Source: Limanda limanda | Taxonomy: Eukaryota; Chordata; Actinopteri; Pleuronectiformes; Pleuronectidae | DNA: 64,000 nucleotides | Direction: 5' to 3' | NCBI RefSeq assembly: GCF_963576545.1 | Contig: NC_083639.1 | Span: forward strand, 14,356,618 to 14,420,617 | In this document: positions 45,206 through 57,122 of the stretch, in pieces | How the letters are laid out: each line of letters begins with the position of its first letter | Position numbering within the stretch: the stretch's first letter is position 1 | Program-made: the position numbers and the translations under genes | The notes under the pieces: model-generated | Told to the model about the DNA's origin: nothing | Seen by the model: the letters and a program-made list of their open reading frames with translations, nothing else | Database searches by the model: none

Positions 45206-47453
45206 ATGGCAGAAATAAAGTATTTATTTCATTTGCAAAAGTTATATGAATCGGTCAGTAACCAGGACCCACCCACACAAAGAGCCTCAACAATTTGTGG
45301 CTCATGAGAAAATTAAAATGGTAAAAGCACTAAAAGGTCACATGAATGTCTCCATGTACAAAGAAGAGTTCACTTAATCTCATTGACAGTAAAATTTTTA
45401 AATTTTTTATTCATTGACATAAGCAAAAACTATAAGGCAATATACTGTAAGAAGATAAACATACACGTGGTGATTCCGGTTTCATTTTCTTAGGCATACA
45501 CAGTTTTTAAATGAAGGTGCAAACGTCTTTCCAACAGCCCCTGCTACCTGTGAATCTCAGTCTGCTACATGTTGACTTACCACAGAGGATCTTCTCCATG
45601 GTTTGTCTATTACAGTGTAAAGTGAGTTAAGATGCACCACAGCAGGTGAAGCCTCTCCCAGAGTTCAGCCCAAGAAAAGAGTCCGACCACAGGAGAGAGA
45701 ACTCCAGTGTGTAAGACCTTATTGCATCGACACATTTGGCACAAGAACACAAACATCTTCTTAACATAAAATCAATCTGAATGTAGATAATGTGTAATAA
45801 CTCCTTACTCACCTAGTGATCAAAATTAAAGACAAGGAATATTCTCAAAAAAGCAACACATCTCATATATGGCAAAAAAAAAAAGAGCTGCAAGCTAAAT
45901 AAAGATGAAATTAGTCATTACATGAATTTTGCTAACTCGGCCCAGGCTTGGTGTCGTATTCTGATTCCTGACCAGCTAACACACAAAATCCAGTTTCCAT
46001 CAGTGAGCGGAGCAATGGGCTCAGCAGGATCATAACTCACGACTCAAAATAAAAACACTGAGGGCTGCGTTTTCTTGGAAGTGGGACGCACCGGAATCGA
46101 ACTGGTGTATGTGTGTGTGTGTCTGTGTGTGAGGAGGGTACACATCTTGTTACCCTTCTCACCAATAGAGCCAGCTCTTTGCATATCAGCCTGAACCTGA
46201 ACAGCTCAAAAATACATATATTTTCTAATAATCAGAGTGAGACAAAACACAGTTCAGTCACATCTAACACACTGTATATAAATTTTGATTCTGATTGTAA
46301 CAGCAACTGGCAGCTAGTGCTGATTAAATTCCACAAAATATAAAGTAGCATGCTTGTAAGCTAAATGCACAACCAATTTTGAAATCATTAAACATCCTTG
46401 ATATTAATAAAGAGTAGCATAGGGTAAATATCGAGGGGAAAAAGTTAAACTGAAGTTTTTTTTCTGAGAAGAGCAAATTTATAGTATGGTGTTATTCTTA
46501 TGGACCTACCTTTTGTCAGCACTAGCTGTAAAGGACTAATTTCATTTCACAATATTAATGTAAATGACAACACGTTCTTTGCTGTAGTAAACACAACAAA
46601 GATCAGTGTGATTGACTGATTTCACTTCCATATGTGAAACAATGCAGTTACAAAAGCACACGTGTGTATGTACTGAAACTGAAAACACAGCTGGGTTTTT
46701 TTTCATAGTAAAACAGTAGAAAAATAAGAAATAACATCCTGATGAGACCAATTTGTAAAATGCACCTTTAGGATAGTTTCATCAAAAGATCTGTGGTTGG
46801 AGTGTGCAAAGAGTTTGGACTGGTATTTGAAAGAAGTGAGGACTGAGTTTTCTGTGTGTGTATGTTCTGTACATTTGGAGTGTTTACATGGTTATTTTAA
46901 AATGGCACATCAACAGGTTCCAAAGGTAGAAAAATACATCTTTCTCATAGATTATTAACACTTATTGGCCAAGCACTGGGTATTCAACACTCAACATACG
47001 TTAAATCTGATGAAGTCAACTCTCCGTGGTCCATGCAGTCAAGCAGCCATCTCATACCTGCATATTGTAAAACCACCATATCGTGCAAGGTCTTGCCCTG
47101 CGATGGGGGAATAAAACCATTTACAAATCACAGCTCTGAGGAAGTCTCACGGCTTATCTCGTATGTATATATATGTACCCACACACACACACACTCACAG
47201 GGAAATAAGCACATTTGCATTGCTGCACACAGGAATAAACCTAAATAAAAATCTCTTTGGGCTCTCTTAAAAATGTTTTAGCAAAAGTGTGAAATGCCAA
47301 ACCTGAGAGGTTGGACAGTCAGGAAACTCCCCACAGTGTTGAGTTGATGTTACCTACCCTCTGTCTTAAAAAACCACTTCACCGACCCGAGGGCAAACAA
47401 ATCCACATGTACAGTCAAACGCGAGCACAGACGCTCACACACAGACCCACAGT
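45206..47453 (-). other. pxn: Probable pxn 3' UTR
   Basis: About 2.2 kb downstream of the paxillin stop, free of credible ORFs. A minus-strand AATAAA lies at about 45221-45227, giving a UTR length comparable with mammalian paxillin. Other AT-rich signals nearer the stop could also be used. Confidence 0.45.
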
Positions 47454-50400
47454 CTAACTGAAGAGTTTAATAAAGCAGCCGTGGCAGTAGGGCTTGTCGT
47501 TCTGCTCCTTGAAGGTGCCTTTGTTGAGCTGCTTGAGGCAGAAAGCGCACACAAAGTGCTCGGGGTGGAACTTCTTGCCCATGGCGGTGATGCAGCGGCC
47601 GGTGATGGGCTTCTGGCAGCCGGAGCACAGAGAGCCGCGGCGCTCGTGGTAGTGCGCCTCGCAGTACGGCTGGCCGTCGTGGTCGAAGAAGCTGCCATTT
47701 ATGAAAGGCGTGAAGCACTCCTGCAGATCGAAGAGGTAGAATTCATGATGATGGGTTGAAAGAGGTTAAATTCATCACAGAAGAGATTAGAGTATTTTTA
47801 TTTATCACATGCACAAAAATACAAGGTCAAACATGCGATGTAATGCTTACGTGTAGTCGTACCAAATAGATTAAAAAATACAGTTTATAGGTAAATAAGA
47901 ATAAAAAAAAGAAATTATGGATCACTAGAGCAAGGAAATATAAGTATATGCAAAAACATAGTTACTTCCAAAGAAAGAACGCATACAATTAGGTTTCTAG
48001 GATAATACAGTTTAAAGATAGCTGTGTGTGAATGTATAAGTCAAGTGACTCACCCTGCAGACGAAGCATTCAGGGTGCCAGAGAGAGTTGAGTGCTGAGA
48101 TGTAGTTCTCCAGGATGGCACGGGCACAGCCGCCACATTTAGGGGCAAACATGTCAAAGTAGTCCTTTCTGCAGAAGGCTTTTCCATCCTTCTCATGGAA
48201 ACCTAGAGGGCAGCAAACAAACACTGTCAGCAACTTAGAACGATGCAAATTCAACTCTGCTTTTAGGCCACACAAACAGACAGGTATTGTGCCATTAACT
48301 GATGGGAAGCTGATACCTTCTGGTCCAAAAAAGGCTCCACACTGGGCACAGAAAAAGTGCTCTGGATGCCAGGTCTTGTCCAAAGCAGTCACGACTTTCT
48401 GTGGAGCAAAGGAAAAGCAAACGATCACACTTTTGCCTTAAGGTGTCATCTATAAATACAACTTCTGATGCTACTCCAACGTAAACAAAGGCAGCATGGT
48501 GAGAGGTGCTGGGATGATATGACAGTGAGCTCATGTTTTCCAGACTGATTGCATCTCTCTGCAGCTTCAGCTGGAAACACACTCACACTGTCCATTTAAC
48601 ACAACATTTGAAAATACCCACAACAACCAAATCTCTGCTGCAGGGTATGAATTACTCAATGTAAAGCCGAAACATTTGATTTAACAATGATTCTTGACTC
48701 TGCCACCAGGGGGTGCAATGTTAAAAAAAGGGTGTTATACTGAAGTAGTAACAGATTTAGAGGAACTACATAAAAACCCTACAGGCACATCTAGGCATCA
48801 CCAAACCTAATCACAAACAATGACAACTGAGAAATCCTTTGTCTACGATGTGGTAAATTTTTGCATATAGCTTTGCCCTAAATATATATTTTTAGATAGT
48901 TTTTAAAAAGATTCAGATTTCAGTGGTTTACTTAGAACATTAAAACATGACAATGTTTCCAGCACCGTAACAAAAGCACAGAGATGTAGAAATATGAGAG
49001 AAGAAAAAGAAGAAGTGAGAGTTAAGCTGAGTGTGAGCCTGAGTGTGTGTGAGAGAGACTAACACTGATGAACCTGGAGGCCTTGGCAGTGACATATGTT
49101 GGCTTTTCCCCAGGCTTAAGTCCACTATCTACTATCTAATATCTACTTCCCTTCCACCATCTCTAGTACTGTGTATGTGTGCATATGTGTGTGCGGGTGC
49201 ATGTGTGTGTGCGCTTGCATTTGTGTGTGAATGTGTGAATAGGTGCAACGGCTGTAAACACCCTGGTGGGAGTGTGTCACTATGAAGATATGACTGAGCA
49301 CTGACAATTGAGGGATGAGAGAAGTAAGCAGTGACATTGACTTATGTGTTAGACTTACTGCATTCGTACCACAAGTACAAGTCACTTTCCCTTTACCGCC
49401 TCCACTGTGTGAGTGTGTGAGTGTACGTGTGTTTGTGTGTGTGCATCTGTGTCACAGCTTGTGTTGACTGTCGGCTGAGAAAGAGCCGCATTTATCATAT
49501 GTAGTAGTTATTCCACTTCCACTCGCCTCAATCCATTAGGTCATGAATACATAAATATTATTATCCACCCACATGTACCGTATGTATTTACATACATATA
49601 TATGTGAGAGTGTGTGAATGCATTTATTACTAACATCCAGTATGGGTCTGTTACAGTAGTGGCATCTCGGTGAGAACAGGTTGTGGTAGTCTGTCTCACA
49701 GTAAGGCTGCCCGTCTCGCTCAAAGAAGTTTCTGGAGCCGATCTCGTCCTGGCAGTGTGTGCACACAAAGTGCTCAGGGTGCCATGTCCTGCCCATGGCT
49801 GTCACCACCTGGTATGGGGAGACAGAGCATTAAAATTAAATGAGCTGTTGGGGGCAAGGCCTTGCTGAGCGTAGAAAAATCACTGCAGCCTTTCATGCAA
49901 GAAGCAAAGGACCAGCACAGCAGCAAATGTAATAATAATAATAACAATAACATGTCTAAAAATATTCATGTTCTCATTCAGAACATATACTAACTGTAGT
50001 CTTGTTTCAATCTGAATGACTTGTTTGATTCAGTATTATCATCACCTGTCCAACAATGGGTTTCTTGCAGGCTCCACAGACGCCCTTAGCCACAGTCTGG
50101 ACTCCGAGTCTATTGAGGTCTGACTGCAGGCTTCCCAGCATGTTGTCCAGCTTGTTGGCTGGTTTGGGTGGCGCAGTGGGAGACGTCTTTCCCTGGGACT
50201 GGATCTGACAACAGAATTACTCATAATTAATGGCACTACAATCAATAATTCTACAAAGGAGCTTGTGATATTCAGTCTAAGGTCTACACAGCAACACAAA
50301 CAGACTTGCTTTCACTTATAAATCATATAGAAAAATAATATTTACCGGTATGGCACTTAAACTAAATATAATACCAAGGCTAATGGATAAGTATATTTTG

Positions 50401-50588
50401 ATAAACATATTCCATAGTCGATGTTTGCAGTGTCTGATGTTGCATGTGAATGTGCATCTAGGTGCATTTGGCTTCTGTGATGAAAGCAAACAGACCTTCT
50501 CGGATGGTTTGGTCATTCGAGCTTCATGATTCCTACATTCCACTAAGAGAGAAAATAGCATCTCTGTTTATGTATTCTCTCTCTCTCA

Positions 50589-50642
<54 letters not shown>

Positions 50643-53600
50643 CGCACTCACGACTTACCCTTGAGAAAATACATATGCATTTATATTATGCAGCTCATGT
50701 CAATCCACCTCTCCACAAGTCTAAAACTACTTCTAAAAGACTTGAGGTTACATGGTATTCAACAAGGACACACTGGTGTCTAACCTAGTGGGACCTGTTG
50801 ACGGAAGCCCAGTGGGAGATGCTATAATTGTGATGGTAACTGTGCTGTCATGTGGCAGATTAGGTTTCAGTTGCACCGCAAGCTACCCATTCCTGCTCAT
50901 GGCAGGACAGTTAGTGTAACAGGAACATGGGGAGGTTACACTTTAAGCTCTTAAACTCTCCACTCCACTCTGAACACATGGCTCCTGGCGCCATCAGATG
51001 TTAGAATTAGAAAAGGGAGCTCAGTCTCAATGGCCTGAATGTCAGCACCTCTCATGTGGACTGACTGGACTTCAGACACAGCTTTATAGAGGGTATCTAC
51101 TGCAATGTGGCAGGAGCAGACACAAGATGACATTGACAAAGTCGAATTGTCCAGACAATGTTTGTAGTTCACACTTATACTGAGGTTATACAACTACTTG
51201 GATTTGAACTGAATAAATAAACAATCTGTAAACAGAGAGTCAAACTGTTCTGTTTACATGGCTTGTGTTGGTGTGGCGCGTCTGATAGCGAAACAGACAG
51301 TGAGTGAGAGAAAATGGAAAGAGAGTAATGGTCAGAGAAGAGGAGAGGAGAGGGACAGATGAAGAGATGACCCATGCCTGCATTGGTGGGAAGAATGGGT
51401 CGTAGTCGGTCTGACACCCCACTGATACAAAGACCTTGGGAGGCGGAGGTGGCGTGACAGGCTTGGGAGGGGGGCTAGGTGAGGGAGGGGGCTGGACAGG
51501 GGGAGGTGTGGGTTCCCTAGGGGGAGGAGTTGGCTCTTTGAGGGGTGGAGGGGTGGGTTCTCGAGGAGGAGGAGGGGTGGGTTCTCGAGGAGGAGGAGGG
51601 GTTGGAGGGGGAGGAGGTAGCGGTGGAGGAGTCTGCTTGACAGGGGGTGGCTTTTTGGGTGCTGGGGGTGATTGCGGAGGGGGCAGGACTTTTCTCTGTG
51701 GGGCAGATGGTTCAGGAGGGATGAGGATCTGGGGGAAGAAGGAAAAAGAAAAAGAAAACGGCAAAGAGAGGAGAGCAAACAGATAAGAGACAGAGTCAGG
51801 GTGACGAAAAGAAATGGCGATCCAAAAAAAAAAATCGGCACAATGAACTTAGATAAGAAATAGATACAATTTTGGGGAGGAAACCAAATAACTTTAATAT
51901 TGGCTAGTTAAATCAATAATTACAGGCCAAAATCATGTGAAAAAAATTAAGGGACATACAAGACCCAACTCTTTGTTAACATTATCCATGAAAGCACAGA
52001 CTATTTCTGCTGTGCTCCTCATGTCTACCTTATTCACAGCTGGCCGGACCCCATCTTCACGTGTTCGCTGTGGGTTGGACATGACAATGACTCCCTCCGC
52101 CAGCCAGTCATCTGGCTGTTGTTTTCGCCGGCGCTCCACTCGCCCTATCCCAAGTTTCCCCTGCAGCTCATCAATGAGTCGATCTTGCGAGTTGCTTTTG
52201 TTCACAATGATTGGTCCCATTTTACGCCGCAACAGTCCCTCCCTGAACATCGGATGCACATTGGAAATCTCTTTGGTGCGTCGGATAACTGACTTGAGCT
52301 GGAGAGTAGATAATAGGATGTGTGGGAAGCTCGGGTTGTACCATTCACAAGAATTTCCATGTTGAATTGCAATCACAAAACAGGACAGGCCCAGCACAGG
52401 ATTCAAACAGTCAAGTGGCAAAATGCTCAAGCTCTGGCTTTGACAAAATGCTCTGCAGGTTTTGTCAGGTTTATAAAATTGTCTTGCTGAAGCACAGCCT
52501 TCCATTCAAGTCCATTCTCTACTATCAAGTCCACTTAAAACTAATCAAGAATCTGCAGCGTGGCATGCTGGATAGCTTATAGGGGGACAACACAAGTCAA
52601 TCACAAAATGCTTTTACAAAAGGTCAGCACATGCCAAAGCAAGGCCAAAAAGTCAAAGAAGCATAGACGCATGTTCATAAACCAAATATGCATTGGCAAA
52701 CAATTTCAATATCCGCTTTACTGTGCAGCCTGTATCATTGAGCTGAATTGACACAGTCAATGGTTACATCATTCGTTGTGTAAACATGATCGGTCAGGCC
52801 CAGTGACTGACACTGCAATTTCTACTGAAGCAAGTAGGGGAGTGTGAACACATCCTTTCAGCAAAACCTTCAGCATCAGAAACAAATAGTCTCCAAAGAG
52901 ACTTCTCCTTCAAGCCATTTTGTAATTGCTATGCAATGACACCACATGCATCAAGCCACAGAGATAAGAGGAATTTCTCTCATCAAAACGTTTTGTACTA
53001 ATGCACAGCTCCTGGGTATTTGTACGAGCTGCTCTCCCAAAATAAGCTTGTTTCAGCAACTAGAGGTACCCTCTTCTAGAACAGCCTTCTGAAACAGCCA
53101 TCCTGCCATTATTGTCAGAGACAATTAATATCTTGCGTCACATGGTCAAATAGAGGCAACATGGGGCCCTAAAGCCTCTCTAGCTTTATGCAAGCAGCTT
53201 ATTTTGGAAGAGTAGGGTCGAGCCGATCCTCCTACTTGGCCAGAGGCAGATAGCCTCTCCACAGCAGAGGGCTGTTGTGAGGGCAGGTCCAACGCTGCAT
53301 CTGGTGTCCCGGGGCAGGTGGAGGGGGTGACACACTCGTCCATCCAGCTGGACTCAGTCAAGGGTGTGAGGGTTCCCTCTCGACTCAGATCTGGGTAAAG
53401 CCCATCTTCTTCCTCCCATGATCCGTCTTCGTGTCCAGGCATAAAGGAGGAAAGTGGCTGGTTCTCACCCAATTCGGGGTAGTCAGAGGTTAGGAGTTTG
53501 TCTAAAGCATCATCCAATAAAGACTCATGGCATGGCCATGTTAAATACATACCCTCACCCGCATGTTTTGCTGTGGTTGGGGGAGACAGACTATTTGATG

Positions 53601-56600
53601 GTACTGCAGCATGTGAAATAGGTGAAGTTCTAGGATTACTGGTCCCTGGAAGAGTGTATGTTTTTCTAATGTTTAACACAGGACTCTGAGGAACTGGACT
53701 CGAAAGTCTTGGCAATATTGATGGAGAAGCCTTCTTTTGAATAGTTTCAGGACTAAAACTCTTGGTTACAGATGGTGAGCTGGCGATATTAGGGATTGTC
53801 ACAGGACTTGAAACTCTCTGAACTGACACTGGACTTGCACTCTTGGGAGCCGTTTCGGGACTAGCACTCTTTGTGAGAGTTATTGAACTAGAGAGATTTG
53901 GGACTGTCACAGGACTTGCACTTTTTGGTACTGGACTTGAAAGTCTTGGGACTGTGACTGGACTCACAGTCTTAGGCACTACTTCTCTACTTGTTAGGAC
54001 TGGACTTTGATTCTTAGAACCTGCTTCTGAACCGTGACTAATGGAAATTGGAGTTGGACTCTTTGAAGACTGACTTAGATTGGAGCATTTAAGATCAGGT
54101 GGACTAGGACTCTCGGCTCTAAGAGTGGGGCTAGAATTAGACACAGTAACAGGACTAGGGCTTTTGGAAACTACCACTGGACTGGAGCTCAGGGCAGCAG
54201 GAGCTGGACTAGAACTTCCACCAACAGTAACAGGACTCTTTCCAGCTAGACTTGAGACTTTACTAGTAATGACCCTAGAGGTTGACATCTGCATAAAGCT
54301 TTCTACTTCACTACTGGAGACACTGAGGTTCTCCACATGAGAGCGTTCAGGGGTCACACTCACACCATCACCTTTCTGTTGGATCTGGGAGTACTTGGAT
54401 GATGCAGTTACTACAGTGGAACCAGCTGAAGTGGTATGGGCTGAACTGCCATCTTCATCTATATGGAGTTCCAGTGGAAGAGGTGTACAGGTGGGAGTAG
54501 TGTAACTAGAAAGTATAAGAGTATCCAGTGAATCAGCATTAGGATATATAGATTGGGTGGTTTCTGTTTGGACAACTGGGGAAACAGCTACAAGTGAGGG
54601 GTCTAGTGCCTCCTGATTTATAGACAACTGAGACCCGGACTGAAGTGAATGCAATGATGTAATGATTGCAATGTACAAACAGAGACAAGACATACACAGT
54701 GATGGAGAAAAGAGAAAGAGACCAAGAAAAATACATTGAGAATGGAGGGAATGATCAATAAAAGGGAAGAGATAAAGTGGTTTCTCATTTGTTTTTCTGA
54801 AATACAACAAAAATATAAAAATATTTATATTATAAAATATTTATATTATACGTTTTTATTGTTTCCCTCAGACATGCAGTGCCACAATCCCAAACAATCT
54901 AACATACTACTAGGGGTTTGAATCAACACAATATCAAAACAACCAACCACTGTCATTAAATAATATACATATTATTTACTGCAATTTGTTGATTGGGTAT
55001 TATGAACATCCCCAATAAGGTTATGTTTTCACCCCTGTCCACTTTTTTGTTTTTTTGTAAGCAAGATTAAACAAAAGCTACTGAACTGGTTTCAAAGAAA
55101 TTTGGTGGACGGATGCGGTATAGGTAAAAAAAGAACACTAACATTCAAAGAGGGTGTTTTTTTTAAAAATGTTCACTGATTTCCCAAGGAATAATAGAAA
55201 ATCTTGATCAGGGAAAAATCTGGCAGATTTAGGGAACTGATATCTATGAGTGTGTGGACTTTGGTGCAGCTTGATTGAATTTAAAGGGAAGGTTGACTTT
55301 GGCAGAGGTATGAGCCCTACTGAGTCCCATTCTAGTTGGAAATTTGATGGCTACACTGCAAAGATGCTGGTTTTGCGTCCTCCATTATTGAACTAAACAA
55401 CCACTTTAGTTTTGCCAACACAGCAAAAGTTTATATTTGTAAGATAAATCTGTGTAAACTGCTGGTGAAAGTACAGAAGGTGTGAAAGAGAGAAAATCTT
55501 GTCTCAGAAAACTATAATTTCTGTTATCAGCAACCAACTCAACCTCACAAAATACGGGATACAATGTATTTGATCCAATTCTTTTCTACAAAAATAAAAA
55601 TGAGAGTTGAATATGAAACCCTTAAACATGTGCAGAATACTGTAGTCCTAAACAGAATTGCCAACACACATTTCCAAAAATAAACACACTCCGTCAAGTG
55701 TGCAAACTGCAGAGGACCAATCTCATCCACCCACATGCGAAGCTTACTCACATTGCTTTGGACTTTGAAGTCAGACAGGGAGGCCATGAGCTCATCCAGC
55801 TCTCGTGTGGCAGAGGAAGCAGACATTCTGGCTTGTTGCTGTGCTGGTGTTTCCTCTTGCCCATCTGTTTGTTCCTCTGACAACACCAAAGGAGTGGGAC
55901 TAAAGGAAATTAAGTATGAGCCAAAAATATATTTAAAAAACTCAAGCGAAACATACCTAGACAAAAATCATAACATCAAAATGTATTGGCATAATTAATC
56001 AGCTTGTCTCTTACGTGGGTGATGGCACAGAGCTTTCTAGCTCATCTAGAAGACTCTCCACACTTGGTCGTACGTCCTCTATTCCCCGAGCCGTCGCACC
56101 ACGCTTGGGCTTCTCCAAATCATGTGGTCCCGCCTTGCCAGCAGGTGAAACTCCATTCTCGTGGATGTGGTGGATGATACTGCTGGCAGGCAGTGGTGGG
56201 GCCGCTTCTTCTATTACAGGACAATAAAAGATTCATGAATCTCTCCATATATCAATTGCACAAGACATTCCTTTGCAGTACCATAGATACAGAGATTCCA
56301 AATCTGAGTTGAACTTTTTACAAATTGTTAATTCATCTCTGTGTTTACCTTCTGTGGGAAAGGCAGGGGTACTTTGCTGGACAGCATTGAGCTCCAACAG
56401 GAGACGATCAAGCTCAGACAGGTTGCTGCCCAAAGTTGAGTTCATGGCAACAGATGACTCACTACTCTTCTGCTTATTAGGGAAACTGTACAGGGCAGAA
56501 AGAATAATAATAATTATCATCAAAACAGCTCTAGACTGAGACTGTAACTATATTTATAAATTGGCATTATTTGGACAGTTTCGGTTTACCATCGAGTCCA

Positions 56601-57122
56601 AAGTCAAAATCAAAAAGATACCTGGTCAACTCAAGTTTTCACTGTTTCACATAGTTAAATAGAAAATATGTTATATATATTCCCAGTTATAATTGGCAAA
56701 ATGGGGGGTAAAAGTAATTGTGAAGCCTACCTGTATACGTGCTCCTCCTCACCAGTGAGTTGGGTTGGACTGCTGCTTTCTCCAGACCAGGGACTTCTCT
56801 GAGCCGAGCTGAAGGACTGAGCAGAGTGTGCAGAGGAGCATTCATAAATTTACTTTCAAAAGTGATTGTTGACTTATTAGGTCAACAAACATTCACATTA
56901 TGCCCAGGACACATACAGTATATGTACAGTGTGCGTTTACCTCCGTTTCATCCAGTCCGTTCAGGGCTTGCTCAGAGGTAGTGGATGGGACTTGTTGTGG
57001 AGAGCAGATGTCTTGCTGGGTCTGACCCCCAACAGGGATGGAGTAGGTGGGATCGTCAGACAGGAAGAGTGGACGCTTGGAAATGTGGGATGTCGTGGAC
57101 TCAAGGTCCGCCAACAAAGCAT
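47454..57122 (-). CDS. pxn: Paxillin, long form (all but the first coding exon)
   Basis: Exons 56941-57122, 56731-56816, 56349-56485, 56015-56210, 55752-55899, 53236-54639, 52029-52298, 51372-51728, 50046-50204, 49635-49808, 48317-48398, 48054-48202 and 47454-47720 join in phase (3611 nt, ~1200 aa). Paxillin is a focal-adhesion scaffold binding FAK, vinculin and Crk. LD1 ([11 protein letters not shown]), LD2 ([16 protein letters not shown]), LD3 ([12 protein letters not shown]), LD4 ([15 protein letters not shown]) and LD5 ([16 protein letters not shown]) are all present. The Crk-binding tyrosines are in YSIP and YSFP. Four LIM domains follow, from [11 protein letters not shown] to the stop at 47454. 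Three central exons (a 1404-nt Ser/Pro-rich exon, a basic exon with [15 protein letters not shown], and a polyproline exon) are extra to the classic ~560 aa isoform and divisible by three, so probably alternatively included. The first exon (MDDL-type) was not found. Confidence 0.95.
50590..50640. repeat. (CA)n microsatellite in a pxn intron
   Basis: About 25 CA units between the polyproline exon and the LD5/LIM1 exon. Confidence 0.95.
55015..55310. repeat. Diverged dispersed repeat in a pxn intron
   Basis: Shares 'ttatgttttc', 'agcaagattaaacaaaagc' and 'tttggtggacggatg'-type blocks with 60235-60560 and 35310-35500, plus the 'ctgatatctatgagtgtgtg' block with 63680-63700. This is an old teleost repeat; family not determined. 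Confidence 0.6.

Noticed and set aside
46081..46120. tRNA-like 'ggaatcgaactggtgt' sequence
   Set aside because: No cloverleaf could be formed around it; only a TpsiC-like string is present.
51436..51786. Glycine-rich ORF on the plus strand
   Set aside because: Antisense shadow of the paxillin polyproline exon.
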